From Roseovarius faecimaris (lineage in GTDB: Bacteria > Pseudomonadota > Alphaproteobacteria > Rhodobacterales > Rhodobacteraceae), in assembly GCF_009762325.1 (NCBI RefSeq), contig NZ_CP034348.1, forward strand, positions 1,556,501-1,620,500: a stretch of DNA of 64,000 nucleotides, written 5' to 3'. The notes beneath the pieces were generated by a model, which ran no database searches, was not told where the DNA came from, and was given only the letters and a program-made list of their open reading frames with translations. The position numbers were made by a program, and so were the translations under genes. Each line of letters opens with the position of its first letter. Position 1 is the first letter of the stretch. Positions 51,933 through 60,415 of this stretch are shown here, piece after piece.

Positions 51933-52156
51933 GAGGTGTCCTTACCCTTGGAATCTGCGTTGTCTCCAGCATCGCGCGACGCGTGCGCCTGCGCTACTTT
52001 CCCACGGGTAAGGAAGCGGGCCTTGGGATGGGCAATGGGCCTGAACGGGTAGGGGGCGACTACCCGAAATGCGGTGTTCGAGTGCCGAGGCATACTTTCT
52101 GCGCTGCGGCAATAGCGCAAGAAAAACAAATGTTTATGATCGGAAACTTATGTGGG
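51933..52156 (-). promoter_or_regulatory. Promoter region of mcl-mtkAB with shared element
   Basis: GAACGGGTAGGG at 52043-52054 lies 111 bp upstream of the mcl start. It overlaps a perfect inverted repeat CGGGTAG...CTACCCG with a 7-base spacer. The same 12-mer is at 54767-54778 upstream of sga. A second imperfect inverted repeat, TTTCTGCGCT...AGCGCAAGAAA, is at 52096-52124. GCATACT at 52090 also recurs at 54831. These are candidate operators for a serine-cycle regulator. Confidence 0.6.
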
Positions 52157-52160
52157 AAAA

Positions 52161-52207
52161 TCGAAAATGCGCGCATTTTCGAGCCTGTTTTCTGCGCGCA
52201 GAAAACA
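52161..52207 (-). terminator. Tandem perfect palindromes after the small ORF
   Basis: Two perfect 22-bp palindromes, 52161-52182 and 52186-52207, are separated by three bases. Both have the core TGCGCGCA. The arms are swapped: GAAAA on the left and TTTTC on the right in the first, TTTTC left and GAAAA right in the second. They start 6 bp past the small ORF's stop on the minus strand, and the distal one is followed there by TTTTCCC. They may therefore be tandem terminators; a protein-binding or cruciform role is also possible. Confidence 0.65.
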
Positions 52208-52212
52208 CCTGC

Positions 52213-52440
52213 TCAGAGGGTGATTCGGATCGGTTCCTGATTGCAGAAAATGACCACCTGGCCCGCGTTCTCTACCGCATGAAATCCGCGCCGTTCCAGT
52301 TCGGCATAGTACCGCTCGCGGCCCACGTAACGGTCCACATGATCCAGATCGCGGCGCAGCACTTTGCCGTCGCGGGCAGCACGAGAAGAGAACAGATTGG
52401 CAAACCAACCTTCGGCAGAAAGGGGCATGATTTGTGTCAT
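52213..52440 (-). CDS. Small conserved-looking protein of unknown function
   Basis: The 75-residue product begins Met-Thr-Gln-Ile-Met-Pro-Leu-Ser-Ala and contains Gly-Trp-Phe-Ala-Asn-Leu-Phe-Ser-Ser and Arg-Tyr-Tyr-Ala-Glu-Leu-Glu-Arg-Arg-Gly-Phe. It is basic and has no membrane helix or signal. I have seen similar short Rhodobacteraceae proteins but know no function. It lies 47 bp past hprA on the same strand and so is probably the last gene of the sga-hprA transcript. The start could instead be a TTG at 52461. Confidence 0.62.
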   Translation of the reverse strand: MTQIMPLSAEGWFANLFSSRAARDGKVLRRDLDHVDRYVGRERYYAELERRGFHAVENAGQVVIFCNQEPIRITL

Positions 52441-52487
52441 GCCCCCAGTCAATCCAATCAAGGTTAATGTGCGGTTAAACCACGTCG

Positions 52488-53462
52488 TCAGGTCACCAAG
52501 TCCTGCGGCGCATCCCCGGCGAGAAACGCCTTGAGATTGTCGATCGCGCGGTGGCCCATCGCGGCGCGGGTACCGTCGGTCGCGCTGCCCAGATGCGGGG
52601 CGAGCACGAGGTTTTCATACTGCAGAAACCGCGGGTCGAGCGCCGGTTCGTTGTGATAGACATCAAGTCCGGCAGCGGCGAGATGGCCGCTGTCGAGCGC
52701 GGCGAAAAGCGCGTCTTCGTCCACCACATCGCCGCGCGCGGAATTGACCAGAATGGCGCCCGGGCGCATCGCGTCAAACACCGAGGCGTTGATCATCTTG
52801 TAGGTGTCTGCCCCGCCGGGGCAGTGCAGCGACAGGAAATCGCAATTGGCCGCGACCTCCTGCATGGAACCCAACTGCGTGGCATTGCCATTGGCCGCCT
52901 TGATATCGTCGGGCACAGCCCAGGCGTCCTGAAACACCACCTTCATGCCAAAGCCGTAATGCGCGCGGCGCGCCATGGCCTGACCGATGCGGCCAAAGCC
53001 GATGATGCCAAGCGTGGCGCCCGACACCTTCTTGCCGATCATATGGGTCGGCCGCCAGCCGATCCATTTGCCCGCACGGGTTTCACGCTCGCCCTCGCCG
53101 ATGCGGCGCGCGGCGGCGAGCATCAGGCCCATGGCAAGGTCTGCCGTGCAATCGGTCAGCACTTCGGGCGTGTTGGTGACCGCAATACCATTGTCGCGGG
53201 CCGCATCGATATCGATATGGTTGAAGCCCACCCCGTAATTGGCCATCACGCGCACCTTGCCCTTGGCTGCCGGATAGAAACCGGCCGGGATCTTGTCGGA
53301 GACGGTGGGCATGATCACGTCATAGGTTTGCGCCGCCGCCATCCATTCGTCATGGGACATCGGTGTATCGGGGTCGCGCAGAGTGACATCGCCGAGCCCT
53401 TCGGCCTGAAGGCGGTCTTCGGCCTCTTTCGGCCAGGCGCGGGTGACGAGGATACTGGTCAT
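52488..53462 (-). CDS. hprA: Hydroxypyruvate reductase / D-glycerate dehydrogenase
   Basis: The 324-residue enzyme is a D-2-hydroxyacid dehydrogenase. It has the NAD-binding Gly-Phe-Gly-Arg-Ile-Gly, Asn-Ser-Ala-Arg-Gly-Asp-Val-Val-Asp-Glu-Asp-Ala and catalytic His in Pro-His-Leu-Gly-Ser-Ala. Gly-Val-Gly-Phe-Asn-His-Ile-Asp lies near residue 78. It reduces hydroxypyruvate to glycerate in the serine cycle. It starts 11 bp after sga on the same strand, consistent with joint transcription of consecutive steps. Confidence 0.9.
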   Translation of the reverse strand: MTSILVTRAWPKEAEDRLQAEGLGDVTLRDPDTPMSHDEWMAAAQTYDVIMPTVSDKIPAGFYPAAKGKVRVMANYGVGFNHIDIDAARDNGIAVTNTPEVLTDCTADLAMGLMLAAARRIGEGERETRAGKWIGWRPTHMIGKKVSGATLGIIGFGRIGQAMARRAHYGFGMKVVFQDAWAVPDDIKAANGNATQLGSMQEVAANCDFLSLHCPGGADTYKMINASVFDAMRPGAILVNSARGDVVDEDALFAALDSGHLAAAGLDVYHNEPALDPRFLQYENLVLAPHLGSATDGTRAAMGHRAIDNLKAFLAGDAPQDLVT

Positions 53463-53473
53463 CTTTGCCTCCC

Positions 53474-54664
53474 TTACGCGCCGGACGGGGTGGTAGCGCG
53501 GTAGTGCTCCTGCGCCGCCGCAACACCCGAGCCCGGCGTGATTTTTGCCCCTGCATCGATCAGGGCCATTTCAGCGGCCGAGATCGCGCCGCAAAGCATC
53601 ACCGGGTTGAGCGAGCCAAGATGGCCGATCCGGAATGCCTTGCCCATCAGCTTGTTTAGGCCGGTGCCAAGCGAGGTCTGGTATTTGTAGTAAGCGCCCG
53701 AAATCACGTCACGGGCATCGACGCCTTCGGGGGCGTAGATGGCCGAGACCGTGTCGGAATGCCATTCCGGCCCACGCGCAACCAGTTCGCAGCCGTCCCA
53801 TGCGTCCACGGCGGCACGGACGCCCTCGGCCAGGCGCTTGTGGCGTGCCCAGATGCTTTCCATACCCGCCTCCAGCATCAGATCAAGCGAGCAGCGCAGA
53901 CCGCGCAAAAGCTGGGTGGCGGGGGTGTAAGGAAAATAGCCTGTATCATTGAGCTTGATCATGTCCTCAAAGCTGAAATAGCAGCGCGACATGCCGGCAT
54001 TGCTGACCGCCTTGTTGGCCTCCAGCGCCTTCTCGGACACGCCCAGCAGGCCAAGCCCCGCCGGGAGCATGAAGCCCTTTTGCGAGCCAGAGACTGCAAG
54101 GTCCACGCCCCATTTATCCATCTCGAATTCGATCGAGGCGATCGAGCTGACCCCATCGACAAAGAGCATCGCCGGGTGACCGACCTCGTCCATGGCCGCG
54201 CGCACGGCGGCGATGTCGGAGGTCACACCGGTGGCGGTTTCGTTCTGGGTGCAGAACACCGCCTTGATTTCATGCTTGTCGTCTGCGGCGAGCTTGGCCT
54301 TGTAGTCCTCGACCGGAACGCCCTTGCCCCATTCAACCTCGCACAGCTCCACGTCGAGCCCAAGCCGCTCGGCCATGTCGACCCAGAGCAGGGAAAACTG
54401 CCCGAAGCGGCTCATCAGCACCTTGTCGCCCGCATTCAGCGTGTTCTGAATGGCCGATTCCCAGGCTCCCGTGCCCGAGGACGGGAAAACAAAGACCCGG
54501 CCGCTTTCCATGCGATAGGCCTTTTTCAGATCGGTCAGGATGCCGGTGACAAAATCGCCAAAGTCCGGCGCGCGCATGTCCTCCATGGGGATGTTCATTG
54601 CCTGACGAACAGGCTCCGGCACATTGGTGGGACCGGGGATGTAAAGATGCTGATAGCCGTTCAT
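53474..54664 (-). CDS. sgaA: Serine-glyoxylate aminotransferase
   Basis: The 396-residue PLP enzyme is of the class V fold, with Pro-Gly-Pro-Thr-Asn-Val-Pro at the start. Ser-Ser-Gly-Thr-Gly-Ala-Trp-Glu binds phosphate, and Lys-196 in Ser-Gly-Ser-Gln-Lys-Gly forms the Schiff base. It transfers the amino group from serine to glyoxylate, giving hydroxypyruvate and glycine. The ATG at 54664 is preceded by GGAG. Together with hprA, mcl and mtkAB it covers the core serine-cycle steps. Confidence 0.93.
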   Translation of the reverse strand: MNGYQHLYIPGPTNVPEPVRQAMNIPMEDMRAPDFGDFVTGILTDLKKAYRMESGRVFVFPSSGTGAWESAIQNTLNAGDKVLMSRFGQFSLLWVDMAERLGLDVELCEVEWGKGVPVEDYKAKLAADDKHEIKAVFCTQNETATGVTSDIAAVRAAMDEVGHPAMLFVDGVSSIASIEFEMDKWGVDLAVSGSQKGFMLPAGLGLLGVSEKALEANKAVSNAGMSRCYFSFEDMIKLNDTGYFPYTPATQLLRGLRCSLDLMLEAGMESIWARHKRLAEGVRAAVDAWDGCELVARGPEWHSDTVSAIYAPEGVDARDVISGAYYKYQTSLGTGLNKLMGKAFRIGHLGSLNPVMLCGAISAAEMALIDAGAKITPGSGVAAAQEHYRATTPSGA

Positions 54665-54953
54665 GAGGCGTCTCCATAAGAATTTGAACGACCATATGAC
54701 CGCAAGCCCGGCCTGCGACACGCCCGAGTGAATGGCGCTGAACCCCTGCTCACGGATGTTGTCAACGAACGGGTAGGGCGCACCCACCCTTTCGGGACGC
54801 AAGCCTGCCCAAATGTCTCGGCATGCGGATGCATACTGAAAAATCTTGCAATATCATCGGTTTCCGTGCCGCAAATGTCGCAATACGAGGGATAGCGGGC
54901 GGCGTATTCTGGTGTAAGATGGCGGGACGCTCTTTGAGGAATGACCCACGTAA
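54665..54953. promoter_or_regulatory. Divergent sga/LuxR-type regulator promoter region
   Basis: These 289 bp carry GAACGGGTAGGG at 54767-54778, identical to the element upstream of mcl and at a similar distance from the start (103 versus 111 bp). GCATACT at 54831-54837 also recurs in the mcl region. GAGGA lies 12-16 bases before the LuxR-type ATG at 54954. Confidence 0.6.
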
Positions 54954-55583
54954 ATGGACAAGACAGCCGCCTCCGACCTTCCCCAGGTCTTTGTTGCCGA
55001 CCGGCAGTTGATCGTCTGTCAGGGCATCGGCTCGCTGGTGGGGCAGATCGATGAGGTGAGGCTCGCGGAGTTTGCCACGGACACCAAGAGCCTCGACAAG
55101 ATGCTGCGCCAGGCCACGGGCAGGGCGATCCTGATCTTGGGTGTGCGGTTAAGCGACGGAGACCTGACCGTGGTGCTGGAGCAGCTGCGCAAGGCGCATC
55201 CTGAGGTGATGGTGGTGGTCGTGGCCGACGAGACCGAGTTTGCCTTCATCCGCACGGCGATCAAGGCAGGGGCCAATTCGGTCTGCCTGATGAGCCAGAT
55301 CCTGACCAGCCTGCCCAAGATCCTCGGCAAGCTGGTCGAAGGCCATTCCATCGTGCCCACGGATATCCTGCGCAAGCTGACCTCGGAAAACGCCGATGTG
55401 CTGACCCGGCGCGAGCATGAGATTCTGGCGCTGCTGGTGGATGGGCTGACCAATTTCCAGATCAGCGCCCGGCTGGGGCTGAGCGAGAATACCGTGAAAT
55501 ATTACCTCAAGGCGATCTATCAGAAGCTCGACGTGAATTCGCGCGGCGGGGCGATCGCGAAATACGTGGCCGGGAATTACTGA
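54954..55583 (+). CDS. LuxR/FixJ-type regulator with degenerate receiver domain
   Basis: The 209-residue protein has a receiver-like N-terminus (Val-Phe-Val-Ala-Asp-Arg-Gln, about residues 11-125) and a C-terminal GerE-type HTH ([22 protein letters not shown]). The usual phospho-accepting Asp is replaced by Gly-63 (Ile-Leu-Ile-Leu-Gly-Val-Arg). It therefore probably does not receive phosphate and may bind a ligand or a partner instead. It is divergent from sga, the arrangement of a local regulator of the serine-cycle genes. The effector is unknown. Confidence 0.82.
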   Translation: MDKTAASDLPQVFVADRQLIVCQGIGSLVGQIDEVRLAEFATDTKSLDKMLRQATGRAILILGVRLSDGDLTVVLEQLRKAHPEVMVVVVADETEFAFIRTAIKAGANSVCLMSQILTSLPKILGKLVEGHSIVPTDILRKLTSENADVLTRREHEILALLVDGLTNFQISARLGLSENTVKYYLKAIYQKLDVNSRGGAIAKYVAGNY

Positions 55584-56290
55584 ACCGGCGTGAGCGCGCA
55601 GGTGCCGCGCACCTTGCGCCCCTCGCGGAAGTAATCCTTCATCCCCTTGCGGTCTTCGTCATCCAGGATCAGCGCCTGATCGATCCAGGTCGTCTCATAT
55701 CCCAGCGCTTCGGCCATGAACTCCGTCGCCTTGCGGCTCGGCACACCCACGACCGTGTGGGCAATCCCGTCCGTGTCGCTGGTGGCGTTCAGCGGGTTTG
55801 ACGTCTCTTCCTTCAGGATCTGGATCATAGCGTTGTCATTCATGATGAATTCGCTGTCGACGATGATGATCCTAGGGCCGAGCGCACGGATCAGTTTGAG
55901 CAGGCGGAAATGATCCATCACATGATAGAAAATGCCATAGAGCGCCACCACGTCGAAATTTTCGCCGTGGGCGGTCAGTGTCTCAAGCGCCTCAAACAAA
56001 TCGCCCTGGCGCAAGGATATATTGCGTTTGAAGGGTGTGTCAGGGAAAGACGCGAACCGGTCGAGCAGGTCCTGACGTGCCTCAATCCCGATCACCTCAC
56101 GCGCACCGGCGGCGGCCAAGGCATAGGACCAGCGGCCATCGTGACAGGCAATGTCGAGCACGCGTGCGCCCTCGATCTGAGGCCGAAACGGAGCGATGAT
56201 CAGCTTGTGCCGCGCATTGAGCCGCCGGATGGTGAAGTCATTTTCGGAATAGGGCGGCAGATTGGTGAGAAAATCAAACAGGCCGGACAT
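55577..56290 (-). CDS. SAM-dependent class I methyltransferase
   Basis: The 237-residue protein has motif I [10 protein letters not shown], with His-Asp in place of the usual Gly-Thr/Ser, then Val-Ile-Gly-Ile-Glu-Ala-Arg for the ribose-binding acid and Gln-Gly-Asp-Leu-Phe. It resembles CmoA/TehB-like or DUF1698-type methyltransferases. No substrate is known. It overlaps the convergent LuxR-type gene by 7 bp. A 231-bp gap separates it from the hydroxyacid dehydrogenase gene, so it probably has its own promoter. Confidence 0.75.
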   Translation of the reverse strand: MSGLFDFLTNLPPYSENDFTIRRLNARHKLIIAPFRPQIEGARVLDIACHDGRWSYALAAAGAREVIGIEARQDLLDRFASFPDTPFKRNISLRQGDLFEALETLTAHGENFDVVALYGIFYHVMDHFRLLKLIRALGPRIIIVDSEFIMNDNAMIQILKEETSNPLNATSDTDGIAHTVVGVPSRKATEFMAEALGYETTWIDQALILDDEDRKGMKDYFREGRKVRGTCALTPVQ

Positions 56291-56521
56291 CGGGCAGCAC
56301 CTCTGCTTGGAGCTTTGATCCCTTGTGGTGCAACTTGGAGGGGAGGACAAGACGGTGCACAGCCTTTTGTGGCAGCACAATCCGCTTGCGCGTCACACGT
56401 CGGAGGAGAGACGCTTCATCCAGATAACATCGGGTGATCGGACGCCGCGCGATGACGCCCTCGCCACAGTCATGCCGCGGTGCAACCGGGCTCCTGTTTT
56501 TTTCCATGCAGCCTTGCGGGG

Positions 56522-57484
56522 TCAGAGCGCGTCACGCGGCGTTTTTCCAGCAAAGAACGCATCCAGGTTATCCAGCGCACGAAACCCCATCGCATCGCGC
56601 GTCTTGGTCGTGGCGCTGCCGATATGAGGCAGCATGAATATGTTTTCATGGGGCGCAAAGGCAGGGTTGCCACCGGGTTCGTTCTTGAAACAGTCCAGTC
56701 CCGCCGCGGCAAGCTTGCCCGTTTCAATCGCCTCCAGAAGCGCGGCCTCATCGACCAACGCACCGCGGGCGGAGTTCACAAGAACCGCCCCATCGGGCAA
56801 GCAGGCGAAACGCTCGGCATTCATGAGATCCAGCGTCTCAGGCGTGGCCGGGCAATGCAGCGACAGGAAGTCCGATACCGGCAGCAGGCTTTCGATCGTC
56901 TCGTGGTATATGGCGCCCTGTTCGAGCTCCGGCGACAGCGGTGTGCGGTTGAAATAATGGATCTCCATATCGAAGCCGCGCGCTTTTTCGGCGAAGGCGC
57001 GTCCGACACGTCCCATGCCCACAATGCCCAGCCGCGCGCCTGTCACCTGCTTGCCGACCATGAAGGCCGGGCTCCAGCTGTCCCAGGCGCCGGTACGCAC
57101 CAGACGGTCGCCCGTGACGGCGTGACGCGCGGCGCCCAGCATCAGAAGCATCGCCAGTTCAGCGGTGGCATCAGACAGAACATCCGGGGTGTTAGTCACC
57201 ACGATGCCGCGCGCCCGCAACGCATCGAGGTCGCAATGATCAACCCCGACCGAGTGATTGGCGATGATCTTCAGACGCGGATCGAGCCGGGCGACAACCT
57301 CGGCCGAGAAATGCTCGGAATGGCAGGGCATCATGGCATCGACGCGCGCGGACATGGCGATGATCTCGTCGCGGGTGCCTGGGGTGTCGGCCTCGTTCAG
57401 GATCACGTCATAGGATGCGCTGGCGCGCTTGATTGTGGCGTCGGATACCTTGCGCGGCAGCCAGAGAACGGGTTTCGACGTCAT
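56522..57484 (-). CDS. D-2-hydroxyacid dehydrogenase
   Basis: The 320-residue enzyme is a second D-2-hydroxyacid dehydrogenase, with Gly-Met-Gly-Arg-Val-Gly for NAD(P), Asn-Ser-Ala-Arg-Gly-Ala-Leu-Val-Asp-Glu and the catalytic His in Leu-Pro-His-Ile-Gly-Ser-Ala. It probably reduces glyoxylate, hydroxypyruvate or a related 2-oxoacid. It is related to the hprA at 52488-53462 but is in the TRAP/amidase operon, so it may act on the transported compound. The start overlaps the preceding small gene's stop (TGATG). Confidence 0.88.
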   Translation of the reverse strand: MTSKPVLWLPRKVSDATIKRASASYDVILNEADTPGTRDEIIAMSARVDAMMPCHSEHFSAEVVARLDPRLKIIANHSVGVDHCDLDALRARGIVVTNTPDVLSDATAELAMLLMLGAARHAVTGDRLVRTGAWDSWSPAFMVGKQVTGARLGIVGMGRVGRAFAEKARGFDMEIHYFNRTPLSPELEQGAIYHETIESLLPVSDFLSLHCPATPETLDLMNAERFACLPDGAVLVNSARGALVDEAALLEAIETGKLAAAGLDCFKNEPGGNPAFAPHENIFMLPHIGSATTKTRDAMGFRALDNLDAFFAGKTPRDAL

Positions 57485-57681
57485 CAATCGTCTTTCCGGA
57501 CTGCGTCTTCCCAGAAATTGTAAATGGCTAGCCCGATAACGAAGAAGGCTATGCACATGAACGGAAACCCGCCCCAGAACCCGGCGAACCCGGTCGAAAT
57601 GCTGTGGGACAGGCCCAGCACGAATATCGCCATCAGTCCAAGGCCAAACAGGCCGGTGAGTATATTGGTCAATCGTGACAT
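57484..57681 (-). CDS. Small two-helix membrane protein
   Basis: The 65-residue protein has two hydrophobic segments (about residues 6-26 and 35-55) and a charged C-terminus (Glu-Asp-Ala-Val-Arg-Lys-Asp-Asp). I do not recognise it. It lies between the amidase and the 2-hydroxyacid dehydrogenase, with 4 bp to one and a 1-bp overlap to the other, so it is part of the operon. It may help assemble or hold a membrane complex. Confidence 0.72.
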   Translation of the reverse strand: MSRLTNILTGLFGLGLMAIFVLGLSHSISTGFAGFWGGFPFMCIAFFVIGLAIYNFWEDAVRKDD

Positions 57682-57685
57682 CAGA

Positions 57686-59038
57686 TCACGCTCCTTCCTC
57701 GTTTCCGCTTGCCAGAAATCTCTGCATCCAGGCTGCGGTCCGCATAAGCCGGTCGTCCAGTTCCACGGCCCCTATCAGTTGTACGCCGATCGGCAGCCCC
57801 TCCGCGCCAACCAGAAGAGGCAGGGACAGACAGGGCAGACCGGCAAGCGTCCAGATCTTGCAATAGACTGCATCACCGGTTTGGCCCGCAGAAAGCGGCA
57901 GTGCCTGCCCCGAAGCCGAGGGGGCCATGATGGCATCGAAATCGTTGAAATGTGAGGCAAAGAATGCGTCAGCCGAGGCCTTTACGGCGAGCGCATCCTC
58001 ATACTGGTCGGCGCTGATCGCCCGGCCCCGGGCAATGGCCTGCCTCATTTCCGGGCTCACCCTGTCGCCATGCGTGTCGGCCAGCGGGCCGATATTCTGT
58101 GCGATTTCGACGTCGTAGATGATCGTGTGAACATCGGCGAGCCCCGCCAGCTGCGGAGCCGTCGGAAAGCGTTCGACCCTGTCACCAAGCGCGGCGATCA
58201 CCTGTTCGAGGCCCTCGGCGGCATCCGGGTCCAAACGGTCGTGAAACGGCATGTCGAACCATGCGATTTCCGGTTCCACCGGAACCTCGGCCTGCGCGCC
58301 CGCCAGCATCGATGGCCGCGGGCGGGCAAAGCTTGCCGGGTCCGTCTGATCATAACAGCCGATCACCTCGGTCAGAAGTGCCGCGTCCTCCAGAGAGTTG
58401 GCGAATACGCCGACCTGATCCAGCGCGCCGGAGGTCTGGTAAACGCCGCTGCGAGAGATCACACCGCGCGTCGGCTTGAACCCGTATGTGCCGCAGAAGG
58501 ACGCCGGACGAATGACCGAGCCACCGGTCTGCGTTCCAACTGCCAGCGGGACATGCCGCGCTGCAACGGCTGCCGCCGACCCGCTTGAGGAACCGCCCGG
58601 TGTTCTGTCGGGGGCGTGCGGGTTGGTGGTATCCGTCGGGTGCAGATAGGCCAGTTCGGTGGTCTTTGTCTTGCCCATGATCACCGCGCCGGCGTCGCGC
58701 AGCCTCTCGATCAGACGGGCGGCGCTGTCCGGTTGACGGTTCTGGAAAATCGCAGAGCCAAGCTGGGTCGGCATATCAGCCGTGTCGACGATATCCTTGA
58801 TCCCGACCGGAACGCCGTGCAGAGCCCCTGTGGCGTAGCCCGCGCGACGAATGCGGTCCGCCTCGCGCGCCTGCTCCAGCGCGTGCTCCTTGTCCAGCCA
58901 TGCCCATGCGCGCACAGTGTCTTCGCTGGCATCGATCCGCTCGAGGCATGCCTTGACATATGCCTCTGACGTCAATTGCCCGGTGCGGATCGCTTCGGCC
59001 GCCTGCACCGCAGGGATCAGGGTCAGGTCGCCTTTCAT
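57686..59038 (-). CDS. Amidase (amidase-signature family)
   Basis: The 450-residue enzyme has the Ser-Ser-Lys triad of amidase-signature proteins: Lys in Val-Gly-Ile-Lys-Asp, Ser in Gly-Gly-Ser-Ser-Ser-Gly-Ser and nucleophile Ser in Thr-Gly-Gly-Ser-Val-Ile-Arg. It hydrolyses an amide bond, in this context perhaps on the compound imported by the TRAP transporter. The start overlaps the dctM stop by one base (TGATG); an upstream in-frame GTG at 59050 is an alternative. Confidence 0.88.
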   Translation of the reverse strand: MKGDLTLIPAVQAAEAIRTGQLTSEAYVKACLERIDASEDTVRAWAWLDKEHALEQAREADRIRRAGYATGALHGVPVGIKDIVDTADMPTQLGSAIFQNRQPDSAARLIERLRDAGAVIMGKTKTTELAYLHPTDTTNPHAPDRTPGGSSSGSAAAVAARHVPLAVGTQTGGSVIRPASFCGTYGFKPTRGVISRSGVYQTSGALDQVGVFANSLEDAALLTEVIGCYDQTDPASFARPRPSMLAGAQAEVPVEPEIAWFDMPFHDRLDPDAAEGLEQVIAALGDRVERFPTAPQLAGLADVHTIIYDVEIAQNIGPLADTHGDRVSPEMRQAIARGRAISADQYEDALAVKASADAFFASHFNDFDAIMAPSASGQALPLSAGQTGDAVYCKIWTLAGLPCLSLPLLVGAEGLPIGVQLIGAVELDDRLMRTAAWMQRFLASGNEEGA

Positions 59039-60402
59039 CAGGGCACCCAAACTCCGAACAGGTAATCAGGCAGCCACAAAGCGATGCCCGGGAACTGGTA
59101 CATCAACACCATGCAGGTGACCACGATCGCCAGGTAAGGCATCAGGCCGCGGAAGATCTCCATCAGCTCGATCTGGTTCTTCAAAACCCCCTTGAGGTAA
59201 TAGGCCGACATCGCCATGGGCGGGGTCAGGAACGAGGTTTGCAGGTTCAGCGCAACCAGCATCGCGAAGAAATACGGATTCACGCCGAATGTTTCGAGCA
59301 TCGGAAGGAAGATCGGCACGAAAATGATCAGGATTTCGGACCATTCCAGCGGCCAGCCCAGCAGGAAGATGATCAGCTGTGCAAGCACCAGGAACTGCCA
59401 GGGCTCCAGGTTCATGGCGATGAACCAGTTTTCGATCACGTCATGTCCGCCGAGATAGGAGAAAACCGAGGCGAAGGTCCACGATCCGACAAAAAGCCAG
59501 CAGACCATCGCCGTGGCCTTTGCGGTCAGGAACACGCTCTCCTTGACCTTGGTCCAGCTCAGCGAGCGGTAGAGCACAGCCAGCACCAGCCCTCCGAGGG
59601 CCCCCATCGCGGCGGCTTCTGCCGGTGTGGCGAGCCCGCCAAGGATCGAGCCCAGCACAAGCATGATCAAAACCGTCAGAGGCACGAACGACACCAGCAG
59701 GTCGAGATAGATCTGCCGTTTGGGGGGCACGTCCTCCAAATTCGGTTTGGGCGCCAGCGACGGGTTCAGACTGACCCGGACAATCACATAGACGATGTAT
59801 AGCCCGGCCAGAAGCAGGCCCGGAAAGACCGCCGCCGCATAAAGCCTCAGCGGCGACAATTCGGCAATCGCGGCATAAACAATCAGCATGATCGACGGCG
59901 GAATCAGGATGCCCAGCGTCCCGCCCGCACAGATCACACCCGAGGCAAAGCTGCGCTGATACCCGGCATTTGCCATCGCCGGATAGGCCAGCAAGCCCAT
60001 CAGCGTGACCACCGCTCCGACGATACCCGACGCGGTGGAAAAGACCGCGCAGGTCATCAGCGCCGCAATGGCCAGCGATCCCGGCAGATTGCGTGCCGCC
60101 ATGTAGAGCGAAAAGAACAGCCGGTCGATGATATTGGCGCGCTCGACCACATAGCCCATGAACAGAAACAGCGGGATCGCGACGAGCGTGTCGTTCTCCA
60201 TCACGGAATAGGTGTTCTGGTTCAGCAGGTAGAAGATGTTGTTATTGAAGATGTCGGCGATGCTTTCAGGCGCACCCTGATAATAGGCGTAATAGCCAAA
60301 GGCGACGCCCATCGCGAGCAGCGTGAAGGCGATCGGAAAGCCGAGCAGCACCAGAACGATGAACAGGCACAGCATCATAATTGCAACTTGAGGATCGGTC
60401 AT
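59038..60402 (-). CDS. TRAP transporter large permease (DctM)
   Basis: The 454-residue protein is the 12-helix DctM subunit. It has Pro-Leu-Phe-Leu-Phe-Met-Gly-Tyr-Val, Gly-Thr-Leu-Gly-Ile-Leu-Ile-Pro-Pro-Ser-Ile-Met and Leu-Gly-Gly-Leu-Ala-Thr-Pro-Ala-Glu-Ala-Ala. It drives sodium-coupled uptake of a carboxylate delivered by the periplasmic DctP. It is followed by amidase with a 1-bp overlap. Confidence 0.93.
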   Translation of the reverse strand: MTDPQVAIMMLCLFIVLVLLGFPIAFTLLAMGVAFGYYAYYQGAPESIADIFNNNIFYLLNQNTYSVMENDTLVAIPLFLFMGYVVERANIIDRLFFSLYMAARNLPGSLAIAALMTCAVFSTASGIVGAVVTLMGLLAYPAMANAGYQRSFASGVICAGGTLGILIPPSIMLIVYAAIAELSPLRLYAAAVFPGLLLAGLYIVYVIVRVSLNPSLAPKPNLEDVPPKRQIYLDLLVSFVPLTVLIMLVLGSILGGLATPAEAAAMGALGGLVLAVLYRSLSWTKVKESVFLTAKATAMVCWLFVGSWTFASVFSYLGGHDVIENWFIAMNLEPWQFLVLAQLIIFLLGWPLEWSEILIIFVPIFLPMLETFGVNPYFFAMLVALNLQTSFLTPPMAMSAYYLKGVLKNQIELMEIFRGLMPYLAIVVTCMVLMYQFPGIALWLPDYLFGVWVP

Positions 60403-60415
60403 CTTGTTGTGCCTT

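Noticed and set aside
54954..55583. Quorum-sensing LuxR
   Set aside because: The N-terminus is a receiver-like domain, not an acyl-homoserine-lactone-binding domain, and no synthase gene is near.
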